The notes under the pieces are model-generated. The model was not told where the DNA came from. It searched no databases and saw only the letters and a program-made list of their open reading frames with translations. 64,000 bases of DNA from Culex pipiens pallens (lineage: Eukaryota > Arthropoda > Insecta > Diptera > Culicidae): NCBI RefSeq assembly GCF_016801865.2, contig NC_068937.1:806001-870000 (forward strand), written 5' to 3'. The position numbers and the translations under genes were made by a program. Below, piece by piece: positions 11,101-26,100 of the stretch. Every line of letters starts with the position of its first letter. Position 1 is the first letter of the stretch.

Positions 11101-14100
11101 TTACGAATGGTGCTTTTATGACCCCGTCAGGTTCATGACCGTGATGACCATTGGCGGATTAAAAGGGAGGGTTTTGTTAACATTTTTGTCTTTTCTTTTT
11201 GTCAATTTTGTCAATTTTGTCAATTTTGTCAATTTTGTCAATTTTGTCAATTTTGTCAATTTTGTCAATTTTGTCAATTTTATCAATTTTATCAATTTTG
11301 TCACTTTTGTCAATTTTGACATTTTTGACATTTTTGACATTTTTGACATTTTTGACATTTTTGACATTTTTGACATTTTTGACATTTTTGACATTTTTGA
11401 CATTTTTGACATTTTTGACATTTTTGACATTTTTGACATTTTTGACATTTTTGACATTTTTGACATTTTTGACATTTTTGACATTTTTGACATTTTTGAC
11501 ATTTTTGACATTTTTGACATTTTTTGACATTTTTGACATTTTTGACATTTTTGACATTTTTGACATTTTTGACATTATTGACATTTTGACATTTTTGACA
11601 TTTTTGACATTTTTGACATTTTTGACATTTTTGACATTTTTGACATTTTTGACATTTTTGACATTTTTGACATTTTTGAAATTTTTGACATTTTTGACAT
11701 TTTTGACATTTTTGACATTTTTGACATTTTTGACATTTTTGACATTTTTGACATTTTTGACATTTTTGACATTTTTGACATTTTTGACATTTTTGACATT
11801 TTTGACATTTTTGACCTTTTTTTCATTTTTGTCATTTTTGACATTTTTTACAACTTTGTCAATTTTATCAATTTTGACAGACATTTTTGACAGTTTTTTT
11901 TTTTTTACTTTGGGACATATTTAAAACTTGGACATTTTTGACATTTTATTTTGTTTTGTTTTTTTACCCGCATAGAGTGTTTAAACGGTCAGAACACTCA
12001 AATCCAAAACCATTTTCCCAAAAGGCAAAAAGGATTCACAAACCGCATCTATTGTTTTCTCTCACGCGTACCAAGGTCCAAATCCTCGTGGGAAAGAAAA
12101 AAACTCGTTGGAATTTATTGGGACCAGATTTACATCACCAAAAGGAGCCAACGACGGCCAACACAAAGGATTTTATCTAAATTGAAATTTCCTTGGCAAC
12201 CGGGATTCTGGCTCAATTTTCGTTCCAAACGAAAAAAAAAAAACGAGACAAAACAAACTTTCAAATGTGCACAATTCTGGGAATGTTTTCGAGCGAGAAC
12301 GCACACACACAAACACGCCACATGTGACACACACACAACAACAACAAAGACACTTGCAAAAGAATGGTGGGGGGAAAACGTCTATGCAAAAGTGCATTGC
12401 TGCCAGTTCTTCTGGTGGAAGTGAAATGAAATTGTTCAACCTCTCCGCTCGTTCCACCATCTTTGTCTCACTTTTTGTCGTCGGCATAGTTTTGGTCCTG
12501 TCAGGATGTGCCACCAGCATTTGTCTGCTGTCTTGTGCAATTTCTCTCTGCGGTGACATAAATTTCAATTATTTCACATATGCGTACCACAGTCACACTC
12601 ACACATAGTTACCCTCACATTGCACTGGAACACTGAATTAATGCACGCGTGAACCATAAACCCATTCTAAATGGAGCCTTGATAAACTTCAAGCGCGTTT
12701 TGCATGCGCTCCTAGGGTGGTCGCGGTAGCCTGCTTGGTAAAGGCGCGCGCTTTTGGTGATCGCGAAGACGCGTGATCGAATTTTATGAGTGGAAGTTTT
12801 TTTTCTTAACACAATTTAAAGTAAATTTTTATTCGAACTAAGCCACCCCAGAAATTTTTCGTAACCCACAAATGTTTCCGCTCAAACGAGCAAATTGGTA
12901 ATAAATTAGCAACAAAAAAAAACTATTTTATTCGCGCACGCTCACACACACAGCTGTACAAAACAGGCAGTTGATTAGATTTAATTAAACACTCAATTCA
13001 CAATGGAAAATTGTTTCTAGATAGTGTGTGTGTGAAATCACACACTCACACAGCCATTCAATTTTCGAAATAATCTGTCGATGAGAATCGCAAGCGCGCT
13101 CTCGTGTATCAGTGTATGTGTGAGTGTGTGAATGTTTGTCCAAATTGAAATTGGATATTGGTGATTGAGAGTTTGTTTGAATAGTTTTTTCAAATTGTGC
13201 AAATTAGTCGGTTTTTGGAGCGCACGCGCGGGGTAGACCAAATGTGGCGGTGGAAAGCAATTAATATTAATTAAATAAATTTGATCATTAGCGAGCCGAT
13301 AATGGTGTGCTAATTGATTGCACTTGAGGGGATACGGACACACATACACACGTTAGAGCGGAAGAGCGAATTTGTTAGGTGGTTTGCTAGTTTTGTCAGA
13401 ATAAACACTTTGAAATTACGAAGCGAGCTCCTAAGAATTATGACTTCCAGCTTTCAAGCCAAGATTACAATTTGAGTTTACGCGTAGTTTTGTAAAATCT
13501 GGAAATACAAAAATACAACAATATTAAAATACTTTAATACAAAAATACTAAAATACTAAAAAAACTAAAAACTAAAAATCTAAAAAACTAAAAAACTAAA
13601 ATACTAAAATAGTAAAATACTAAAATAATAAAATACTAAAATACTAAAATACTAAAATACTAAAATACTAAAATACTAAAATACTAAAATACTAAAATAC
13701 TAAAATACTAAAATACTAAAATACTAAAATACTAAAATACTAAAATACTAAAATACTAAAATACTAAAATACTAAAATACTAAAATACTAAAATACTAAA
13801 ATACTAAAATACTAAAATACTAAAATACTAAAATACTAAAATACTAAAATACTAAAATACTAAAATACTAAAATACTAAAATACTAAAATACTAAAATAC
13901 TAAAATACTAAAATACTAAAATACTAAAATACTAAAATACTAAAATACTAAAATACTAAAATACTAAAATACTAAAATACTAAAATACTAAAATACTAAA
14001 ATACTAAAATACTAAAATACTAAAATACTTAAATACTAAAATACTAAAATACTAAAATACTAAAATACTAAAATACTAAAATACTAAAATACTAAAATAC

Positions 14101-17100
14101 TAAAATACTAACATACTAAAATACTAAAATACTAAAATACTAAAACACTAAAATACTAAAATACTAAAATACTAAAATACTAAAATACTAAAATACTAAA
14201 ATACTAAAATACTAAAATACTAAAATACTAAAATACTAAAACACTAAAATACTAAAATACTAAAATACTAAAATACTAAAATACTACAATACTACAATAC
14301 TACAATACTCAACTTTAAAAAAATGATAAAAAAGGGAAAATAAAAAATAAAAAATAATACTGAAATTTGCGAAAATGTTTTAAATGGATTTTATTTCTCG
14401 GATCATAAAATTTAGGTTAATTTTTGCCCATTTTTTTGAATCGCATTTTAACAACAAAAATGACAATATTGAAAAAAAAATATTAGAACGCTCGATCTTT
14501 CAAAAATATTTTGTTTAAAAATTGTAATTTTGGGCAAGTCAAATTTTGTTGCGGAACAGAAAACAAAGTTTAATTTTTCTAAATTCGAACCATTCTACAG
14601 GATCCAACTTTCATTGAATACGCAAAATTTGGTGGACATATACCACCTCATTAAAACTTTTTAATTGGACGTAATATTAAATGTTTGGCCCTTTTGAAAT
14701 GTAAGTCTTGATTTGAAAATTTTGAAAATATAGTTTTCGAAAAGATCGGAAAATTTCACAAATTTTTCATATATTAACATTGAAAATCGGACCATTAGTT
14801 GCTGAGATATCGACTTTGAAAAATTGTGGGTTGTTTGGGTGAGACTTAGAAAACAACAATTTTCAATATCTCAGCAACTAAAGGTCGTATCAACAAAGTC
14901 CGAAGAAGCAAAATATAGAAAATTTTCTCATCTTTTCAAAAATATTTTTTCCAAAAGTGTGCAAACATGTGCACTAATTAAAAAAAAATGAAAAACTGCG
15001 ACTATTTTCAAAAAAGTCACCTAAATATGGATTTAACTTGAAAACGGTGCACTTTATCAAAATTTTACTAAAGTACTTTTTGATTGCAAATTTGATTTTA
15101 CATCGAAAAATGAAGTTGAAAAATTTTTGCGACCAATATTTCGATTTTTTGAAAAAATCAGTGTTGATAAAAAAAATCATAACTCGGTCAATGATTTTTT
15201 GCACAACCTGGAAATTTCTAAAAGTTGGCATTTGATGTCCTCTAAAACATATCAAAAAATAAAAATAGTGTTTTTTGCAAATCTAGTTTTAGTGACAAAA
15301 AGTCAAATTAAAAATCACCATTTTTTTTTACCGTGTAGCATTTTTTTCAGTGAGGTCCTTATCCAGACCTACAACTTTGCCGAAGACACCAAAGCGATCA
15401 AAAAGTTCCTTCAAAAGATACAGATTTTAAAATTTTCATGCATCATTTTTGTATGGACAGCTGCCAAATTTGTATGGAAAATTATATGGACAAACTTATG
15501 ATGCAAAATGGCTTCTTTGGGCATACCGAAGGCATCAAAAAAGTTTCAGTCGGATTAAAAAATACAAAAATTAAAATTGAAGAAAAAATACCGATTTCTC
15601 TTTCTAAAAAAAATGTCAAAAATGCCAAATGAATTTTGAAAGCGGCAACACTGCCAAATGGATTTCACGCTTAACTTTTAAAAATAGCTTATACCATTTT
15701 CGGAATTCATCTCATCAAAAATGGCTTTTAAGTAAAAAAAAAAAACAAAAAAAAATCATCCTAATCCAGAATGCAAAAGAAATGTCTGTCTCAAAAAATT
15801 TATCAAATGCCAAAAACTGGGCCAATATGTTTTTAATTTCTTTTATAAAATTCATGATGAATACATTTGATTATTACAAAACTTTATTACCAAAACTCAA
15901 TGTTTTCCGAAAGCTCCCAAAGTCATGACCAAAACCCAAATTTATCAACAGTGTTGCCAGCCCCAACAACACAACAAACGTTCCGCACCACATGGCATAA
16001 TTTTTAAGGCCATCTGTGACCACACGCAAGCCACACCGAAAAAAAAAACACACTCCAAAGCTCTCTGTATTGCCCACTGAATCTATAAAATAAACCCCTC
16101 TCTTTTCACATCCACTTGGTGATGGAGGTGGCTCACTCTAACCGGGTTGTTTATAGGGACCAATTTTTGCCTTTCCCGTTTGTCGAGCACAACAATTTTG
16201 AAGGGCCAAACACGGAAAAAATACGTCAATTTCGGAATTCGTGAACTATGTTCACACAATTCACGATTTTTAGTAGGGACTTTTTCTGCAATAAGCCCTT
16301 TTACCTTCTCCTTCTCGAGTAGTCCACCCATAAAACTCGCCACAAGTTGATACACATGCACTCTCTCTCTCTCTCATCGGTGCAGTATATAGAGACATCC
16401 AGAACCGACCACACCGCCATGACGATGGCCACGACGACACTGCACGACGGGGACGAGCACATTCCACAGCCCGCTTGGAGCTTCGTATATCTAGTTTTGG
16501 CCGGAATATGTGACCGTGTGGGAACCCCCTCCCTAACCACGAGAAAGTTTGCCACCCAATTGTGTGGTTACCAGATTGTGAAAATTGCTGCTGGCACCAC
16601 TGCACTGAATGACAGTTCAAACTTTGTGTGTGTGTGGGTGCGGTTTCCGGAAAGTTTAATGTCAATCTGGTGGCTGAGCGCGAAAGTTTTGTACCATCAT
16701 CAGTTAATTTGTTATTGCTGGCAACCCTGTCCAACACAAGTTGGTTGGCCAAAGTTGCACCCAGCATCCTTCTGTTCCACATTCGCCGGGCCCTAACCTT
16801 AGTTCGTGGCTATTGCATTTTCTCATACTTTATACCCGCGTTCACACTGCAATGTCTACCCCCTCGGGGGAGGAAAGATTTCGCTTCTGTCTTGGGTTGC
16901 CACCGTGGTAAAATTGTGTCAAGGATGTGCACGTGTGGTTCTTATATGAATAAAACCACCACAATTTAAGATCAATTTAAACGATTTTTTGGGTTTCTTT
17001 CCGACAGCGTGCAATTCTGACGTTTATGCAAAGCAGCAGGCTGGGCGAGGTGTCATGGCCTCCTACACCACACAACTGGCCTGGTTCCCATAAAAACAGA

Positions 17101-20100
17101 TAAAGCGAAAACAGGTCAGACCACTCCACTGTGAAATTGATGTTGCATCCCCCGTGCCCCACCCACCCCAAACTTCTTTTCAACCGGGTAATGACCAGCT
17201 TGTTTTTCCGCCTGATCGGTTCCGGATGGATGCAATTTCTGACGTGAAGGAGGGGGCAAGCGGGTGAAAATCTTCTTACATCAAGAACAAAGCATGCCCA
17301 GTTTTTGTGTCTGTCTCCCGGTCGGAAACGTGCAAACAGGAGAGAAAATACTGTGTGCCGAGGTTCACAAATCACTAAGCGGATTATCATAGTTTCCGGG
17401 GGGACCAGGAGCAAAATCGATTCCTTTATTTTTTGTCCCAACCGTTCCCTGGTTGTGGAACGTAGCAAGCCATGAAAATCCGACTCTTCACTTGTTACGA
17501 TGCGGAAGCATCGTCGCTCGTGCAGTATAGAGCCTACTTTGATGGGGATTATAATTTGCTTCAAAATGCTGTGCCCTTACTTTTCCAAAACGAACGCACG
17601 AGTTCAATTTGGCCAATTTTACTCGCAATCTAAATATTTGTATTCAATGGAATCAATCTAATTTTCCGAAGGGCAGTCGTGAGTGCGTGTTACGAAAATT
17701 AAATTTTGACCTAGCCGCCACACCTGCTATCCACCACGTTGTGGCCCAACCTTGGTCGAGTATGCTGCGCTCGCGACGAGCAATTGTTTTGATTCAATTT
17801 TAACCCGCATGATATATGCATGAGAGCCTTGTTATGGTGGTTCTAGGCTGGTGCACTGTTACAAAGATACACATTATTTTTAAACTTTAAGCTAATTATT
17901 AAAATTTTAATATTAAATTCATGCAACTATTTTTCAATGATTCAAGAAAAGAGAAAATAGAAGATCTGGCAACCCTGTCAAAAATTATACATAGTTGATG
18001 GATTTTTAAAAATTTGTTTTTATGCCTAGTCTTGAATAATTTAATTAAAATACTGAAAAAAGAACCTAATGTATTGTAAAATCCAATTTTCATTGAAATT
18101 GAAATAAGTTTTGCAATAGATTTTAGAGTTGTATTAATAATCAAAACATACTATGCAATCAGTTTATGAGAACTATTTTCGTATTTTTGAAAAAAAAAAC
18201 TCAAATTTTATGTTAATGTAAAATTATCGATTAATTCGACAGAAACAAATATTTCCTTAAATTCCTAAAAATTCATGAAACTTTGTTTTTTTCGAAAAAA
18301 TACTCCAACTTTATGTTTTTGTACAAACAAAAACTGCTGGAATGGAATGGTGTTTCATTTGCAATTTCTAATACCGTAAAACGGGGTGACTTTGATAGTC
18401 GGGGTGACTTTGATAGGTTTGAGATTTTTCCGCAAAATGAAGATTACAAATTAAATACGTACGAAATGGTTTGGAATCATACTGACCGTGGTAAAGAAGT
18501 ACTCAAAGTACCTCAAGAAGAACTTTTCATAAAATTTTGAAAAGTTTAAATAGTAAGTTAACTATTATTAAGAAAATGTTGATAAAAGGCATTATTTCAA
18601 ACTTCTCAAATTGTCATGATTTTCTCAATGAACATGATTTTGAATCGGAAAAAGGAATGCATTTTCGGGTTCTTTGGAAAATTTTCCACTAGTAGAAGGT
18701 AAAATAATTTTGTAAACGTTAAATAATAAGTGTTTTTGAAACATAATTAAAAAAAACTCAAAATTTATAAGCAATTTCAGTTGAACAAATTTCATATAAA
18801 ATGTGAAAACTTGTGATTCGTGCTTCAAATTAAGTTTAAAATGCAATATAAATCAATAATTTTATGAACAATACAAATTTCAGGCGAAATTCCGACTTTT
18901 TAACAATTTTACCTAAAATTTATATGTATTTTGTTAAAAAGCTAATAAACTTAGTTAACTAAATATAAACATTGATTTTTTTCTTAAAAACTATATCAGC
19001 AACCTTAGTGATGGTACATTAAACGTAAAAATAAAGTTTGAACACCATTAATATGATTTTAATAAGAAAAACTATGACTATCAAAGTCACCCCGGAATTT
19101 TAAAAAAGAATTTTTAACGTAACTATTTTTCTAAACATTAAAGAAAGAACATTTTTTCAGAAATAGTGCATGGACTTTGTTTGGCCTACCCCAGTACATG
19201 TTTTGAAAATAATAATCTTGAGAAAAACCTTTCCAGTTGGGAAATATTCCAAAAATAAATTGAAATCCTATCAAAGTCACCCCGGTTTACGGTAAATTTT
19301 CATTGTATTATTATTTTCAATACTATATTAATGTTATGAAATTTGAAGTATTTTTTTTAAATACACTGTAATAAAAATAAACGATATTTTATGAGATTTT
19401 TATTTTTTATTTTATTGTTTAAATTTAATTTGAAAAATGCGGAATGTTATGTTTCTCCTAAAAAATAAAACAATAATTTATTAAAACTATGTTTTTAAAA
19501 ACTAAGCTTATTAAAAATTTAAGTATATGGTTACCAAATGAAGGGAAATTTTTCAAACATTTTAAAAGTTATAATGTTTATTTGTGAAATCAATTGTTTT
19601 CACAAAACTACTATTTGTTGAAAACATTTTCAAAATTTGGTTTTTATATATGGATTTTGAATGATCGGCAATTTTTCAAACATTTCGAATGAAGTTTTCT
19701 TTTAAAATGCTCAAAAAATTTCCCGAAACTACGTATTTTTGAAAAAAATATTTAAAATTTTCCTTTTTACAATATAGGTATCTAATGTTTGGGAATTTTG
19801 CATAACTACCAAAAATTGCATATAATACTTTTTTGAGAGTACTCAAAATTTTCGCAAAACTTTGTTTTTGTGCAAAAATACTAAAAAATTGGTTTAACAA
19901 TATGTGTATCAAATATTCGGAAATTTTGCATAACTTTCGATAATTATACTGTTACAAATAATAATCTTTTTAAGAGTAGAGCAGTTCTCTACGGAATCGG
20001 TATTTTTTCTTAAATTTTATTTTTTGTATTTTTTAATTCGGCTGAAACTTTTTTGGTGCCTTCGGTATGCCCAAAGAAGCCATTTTGCATCATTAGTTTG

Positions 20101-23100
20101 TCCATATAATTTTCCATACAAATTTGGCAGCCGTCCATACAAAAATGATATGTGAAAATTCAAAAATCTGTATCTTTTGAAGGAATTTTTGATCGATTTG
20201 GTGTCTTCGGCAAAGTTGTAGGTATGGATATGGACTACACTGAAAAACATGATACACGGTAAAAAATAATTTGGTGATTTTTAATTTCACATGGCAATAT
20301 CTCAGCAACTAAGGGTCGTATCAACAAAGTTCAAAAAGCAAAATATAGAGCTCTTCAAAAATATTTTTTTCAAAAGTGGGCAAACATGTGCACTAATTTA
20401 AAAAAATGAAAAACTGCGACTATTTTCAAAAAAGTCACCTAAAAATGGATTTAACTTGAAAACGGTGCACTTTATCAAAATTTCACTAAAATACTTTTTG
20501 ATTGCAAATTCAATTTTACATCGAAAAATGAAATAGAAAATTTTTTGAGATCAATATTTCGATTTTTTGAAAAAAATTGTATTGTTTCAAAAAATCATAA
20601 CTCGGTCAAAGATTTTTTGCCCATTCTGGAAATTTCTGAAAAGTTGGCATTTGATGTCCTCTAAAACATATCAAAAAATAAAAAAAAATAAAAATAGTGT
20701 TTTTTGCAAATCAAGTTTTAGTAACAAAAAATGAAATTAAAAATCACCAAAATTTTTTTTACCGTGTATCATTTTTTTTCAGTGTAGTCCATATCCATAC
20801 CTACAACTTTGCCGAAGACACCAAATCGATCAAAAATTCCTTCAAAAGATACAGATTTTTGAATTTTCACATATTATTTTTGTATGGACAGCTGCCAAAT
20901 TTGTATGGAAAATTATATGGACAAACTAATGATGCAAAATGGCTTCTTTGGGCATACCGAAGGCACCAAAAACGTTTCAGCCGGATTAAAAAATACAAAA
21001 AAAAAATCGAATGACCGAAATCTCAGAGAATTGCTCAGTACTCAAAATTTTCACAAAACTACGTATTTTCGAAAAAAAATACATTTTTTATATTTATGAT
21101 ATGGATATCGAATGATCGGAAAGTTTTGATACATTTGATAGTAATGCTATTTTATTAACTCAACATTTTCAGAAAACTACGCATTTTCAAAAAAAAATAC
21201 TCAAAATTTAAGTTTTTAAAATATTGGTATGCAATGACCGGAAATTTGCACAACTTTAGAAAGTTTTAATACTGATTTGAGAATATTTAAAAAATTTCGC
21301 AAAACTACGCATTTTCGATTTTTTTATTCGTTTTTAAAGTCACAAACCTTAGGATAATCGTGGCCTTGGATAATCGAGACTGGGCGTTTTTTTTTTCGAT
21401 TTGAAAAAAATTACATTTTGGGTATGTTTTTGAAAATAGGTAGTTTAGTTTTTTTTTGTATTTCAAAATTTTATTATTACTATCGAAATGTATGATAATA
21501 TCCCGATTATTTGATACCCATATTGCTGAAAACTTAAAATTTTAGTATTTTTTCGAAAATACGTAGTTTTGTGATTTTTCTAGTATGTATTTTCAAAAAT
21601 TGTGTCATAACTGATGAAATGTATGCAAAATTCACGATCATTTGATACCCACATTTTACAAAACAAGAATTATGACAATAACAAATTGAAAAAAAATATA
21701 AGTTTGTTATAAATTCTGATATTCATCCAAAATTAAATTATTTTTTTAACGTGTAAATCAGTTCAAAACTGGTGCGTAAACAATAAATTCGTATTCACCA
21801 GTCGGTGCAAAATTTCTGTCCAACTGATATTTCTCCCCACCCTTTCTTGCCAACAAACCAAACCAGACCCTCGAATGAGTGATTGCCCTCGTTTCCCCCA
21901 ATCACTCAATCATCCCAATGTATCGACGAGCTCGAACCGTTCTCGATTTTGAAAAGGAGAAATATTCTGCGTGATACTACTAGCACCAGGACGACTCCAC
22001 CTAGCAGACGGATGCTGATTACCTTCCGTCTCCGTTGGCCCCCCGTCCACCCCACCGGCAGAGCATTTGACGATCTGCTTGATTCTGAATGCTGCCAATC
22101 ATTTGGACAACTCCGTACTCTGTGTGGTGGGCAAAAAGATGAAAGTAACTGGAGATGTCTTTCTTTCCATCGATTGCGCCAAACGAGATCAACTTCACAG
22201 AGCAATTGCTTCGTCTTGAATCTAGACTGTTGATGAGCGATACCCCTTCAAACAATTGTCTACCAACCTTACCATTTTGAAACGCTGATTATTGGGTGGA
22301 ATCTGAAATTAAGAAAAACAAAAGTTGATAAAACTTGCCAAAATTGTAGTAAGCAGCATGTTTTGATTTGAGAGGATTGCAGCCTGGATTTCGTCATGTA
22401 TATGTGATGATTTTTCAAAACGGGTTTCCTAAGAATTGATTAGTTGGAAAGAGTTGATGCTCCACTTTTTAAAGAGGATAAGGGAAAATCTCCACGGTAT
22501 CCCAATGTGAGTTTCGATTGGAGTTGAAGTTTAAATTTATCCAAGACTCAAACCAGAAAAGAACATTTTTATTAGAAAATGACAAAACGCATAACAAATC
22601 TTGAAATTTCTGAACTGTAGACAACTTTCAAAAGTCTCAGCCCCAACAATTTCGGGGGGGAACCTACCCTATGACAACCCAAAAATCCGCGCCAGAAAGG
22701 CAAGGGAGCATTCTCCCCAGACGCTAGTAAAACCGTAAAGTACAAAGATTCACTCCCTTAACGACTTGTACGTACCCCCGCTCGGTAAAAATGAATCCCG
22801 AAAGTTCCTTCGCACCGCGGAGCTGCTGGAAATGGCAGAGAAATGTGAGCTTCCCACATCCATCCCCGGGTATAGTTGTAAGGCAAATATGCTCATATTT
22901 CGCCACCGCCACCGCTCTATGCTGTTTGAATATGCAAATCAGTGGCAAAGTATTCTTCTGATGATGGCTTCTTCTCTCCGCGAAGTAACTGCGAGTGTTT
23001 GAGGGAATCTCATCCAATATTGTCGTCGTGTGTCTGGAAGTTGTACTTTGGAATTGTTTCGCGCCACTTTTTTTTGTTGCGATTCTATCTGGTAAAGTTT

Positions 23101-26100
23101 TTGCCCTCTCGTGTTAAGTGGCAGCATTCTCATAGAACGAATCAAAATATGGTATCCGAGGAAACGATGCAAAATGGTACTCAATTACATTCAAAAACAT
23201 GGATATGTGTGTTCTTGAAACGATGGATCAGTTTGAAGAAAAATGTAGAAGAGTTTCATGCGATGAAAATATTCCAACATATTGGTTTGTGTCTAGGGTT
23301 TGACATTTGGAAACAGTGTTGCTAGTCTTATTTTATTTTTTTTCGACAAATTTACAATTTTGTCAATTTTGACAATTTTGACAATTTTGACAAATTTGAC
23401 AATTTTGACAATTTTGACAATTTTGACAATTTTGACAATTTTGACAATTTTGACAATTTTGACAATTTTGACAATTTTGACAATTTTGACAATTTTGACA
23501 ATTTTGACAATTTTGACAATTTTGACAATTTTGACAATTTTGACAATTTTGTCAAATTTGACAATTTTAACAATTTTGACAATTTTGACAATTTTGACAA
23601 TTTTGACAATTTTGACAATTTTGACAATTTTGACAATTTTGACAATTTTGACAATTTTGACAATTTTGACAATTTTGACAATTTTGACAATTTTGACAAT
23701 TTTGACAATTTTGACAATTTTGACAATTTTGACAATTTTGACAATTTTGACAATTTTGACAATTTTGACAATTTTGACAATTTTGACAATTTTGACAATT
23801 TTGACAATTTTGACAATTTTGACAATTTTGACAATTTTGACAATTTTGACAATTTTGACAATTTTGACAATTTTGACAAATTTGACAATTTTGACAAATT
23901 TGACAATTTTGACAATTTTGACAATTTTGACAATTTTGACAATTTTGACAATTTTGACAATTTTGACAATTTTGACAATTTTGACAATTTTGACAATTTT
24001 GACAATTTTGACAATTTTGACAATTTTGACAATTTTGACAATTTTTACAATTTTTACAATTTTTACAATTTTGACAATTTTGACAATTTTGAGTTTTATT
24101 TTCATTTTTTTTCGACAAATTTTTGTTTGAAATTAAATTTGTTTATTTTTTTCATATTTCTAATTTGGGCATCAGCTAACAATACCCGGTGGCCGGCAGC
24201 GAAATTATGGGAAAGTATAATTTTCCTTTCAATGTGTAACGTTCTCGTTACAAAGCAAAAAGGGCATACGTGTCTGCTGATCGGAGCGATAGTGTCGAAA
24301 CGGCGCTAAGCATGCAAACATACATTTATTTGTTTCACACATACACCCTCGCACACACATACATTCATCTGACTCGTTTGCATCTTCTTCCGAGTGCTAG
24401 AAGCATTTTTCGTGTAGTAGCTTTCAGAACAAAAAAAAAGCTGCAACTTGCAGTGCAATGCAGACGAAGGTAATCACATCATTTTCGTTCCGGAAAATTT
24501 GTAAAATCTCCCCGTTTCCACACACACTTGGGAAACAATTGCAACAGACTGTGCGAGAGGGGGGGAAAAAAGTGCATTTCCCTCCGTGCAATTGAATAGA
24601 AAAGCAGATGATTCGTTATCGAAACCCCGTCGCAGTCGTCGTCGTTGTAAGGGAGAAAACACAACACACAATAACGGAAAGTGCTTCTCCAATTGCAATG
24701 GGAATTTCTCTCTTTCTGGAAAATGGCTATCGTTTGCTCGACTCGCAGCCCGAGGTGGAATTGCATGTGAAATAAGCACCGCAAATAAATTAGTTTTATC
24801 GTATTGTTCTGGAGCGATCTGGATGGTGATGGTTGCCAGGAGAATTTTACGTTGCACTAGATTAACCCTTTCGATGAAAGTGTAATTTTTTTTTACAACA
24901 ATCCAGGAAAAAAACGAATTTTGAAATTTGAACTCTGGCCACGAAGTGACCCGAAAGCATTGGAAAAAATAATGATTATTCCAAGACTATTAACGATTTT
25001 ATGGATTTTATTCATGATTTCAGTATTCCCTTCAGTATTCATTTAATGGATTTTATTCATGATTTCAGTATTTACGATTTCATTAATTCTATTCATGATT
25101 TCAGTATTTACGATTTCATTAATTGCATTCATGATTTCAGTATTCACGATTTCATGGTTTTTATTCATGATTTCAGTATTCACGATTTCATGGTTTTTAT
25201 TCATGATTTCAGTATTCACGATTTCATTAATTCTATTCATGATTTCAGTATTCACGATTTCATGGTTTTTATTCATGATTTCAGTATTCACGATTTCATG
25301 GATTTTATTCACGATTTCATAGTTTTTATTCATGAATTTAGTATTCACGATTTCATGGTTATATTCATGACTTCAGTATTCACGATTTCATTGATTTTAT
25401 TCATGAATTCAATATTCACGATTTCATGGTTTTTATTCATGATTTCAGTATTCACGATTTCATGGTTTTTATTCATGATTTAAGTATTCACGTTTTCATG
25501 GATTTTATTCACGATTTCATAGTTTTAATTCATAAATCAGTATTAACGATTTCATGGTTTTATTCATGATTTCAACATTCACGATTCCACGGATTTTGTT
25601 CATGATTTCAGTGTTCACAATTCCATGGTTTTTATTCATAATTTCAGTATTCACGATTTCATTGATTTTATTCACGATTATGTTTTCACGATTTCACTTA
25701 TTTTATTCAATCAAAAAATAATTTGCCGAAAAAAACAATGCTTGTGACGAAAACGGTTAAGGGTTACCAAAGTGTCGACCAAATGACCCCCCAAAATTGC
25801 CAAGCTTTCGAGAGCTCCAACTTTGATTGTGGCCAAAGTTACACAAATAACACACACGCACACACACACTCACGGGTGGTCAATTGTACCGGAGTTTTAT
25901 CGGATTTTCCCCCTATTGTTTCGAAGGGCTGAACGAAAAAGGGCCTCCTACGATGGGCAGAGGCCATCCGAATAAAATGAAGCAATTGAAATTGCTTGTG
26001 GGGTAGAAAGTAAGAGGAAAATTGGGGTTTTTTTTTTGTGGTAAGGATTTAGTGTACTTTTATGAACTGAGGATTGTTAGATTGATTTTTTCGGGAAACA

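Noticed and set aside
11116..11924. Open frames of 89-241 codons (MSKMSK, VKNVKN, LTFLTF types) as protein genes
   Set aside because: They are translations of a 9-bp satellite in several frames on both strands, with no splice context or unique sequence.
12716..12800. Intact tRNA gene
   Set aside because: The A/B boxes are only approximate and no acceptor stem forms, so it is kept only as a possible SINE head.
16977..17564. 195-codon minus-strand frame as a gene
   Set aside because: No domain, no splice signals, and composition like the surrounding non-coding sequence.
23293..24130. Four overlapping ORFs of 183-276 codons (KIVKIV, TILTIL, SKLSKL, CQNCQN)
   Set aside because: Same explanation: a stop-free 9-mer array read in different frames. 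The CQNCQN frame superficially resembles a cysteine-repeat protein but is purely repeat-derived.
24991..25709. CRISPR-like array
   Set aside because: Direct tandem units with no unique spacers, in eukaryotic intron sequence.
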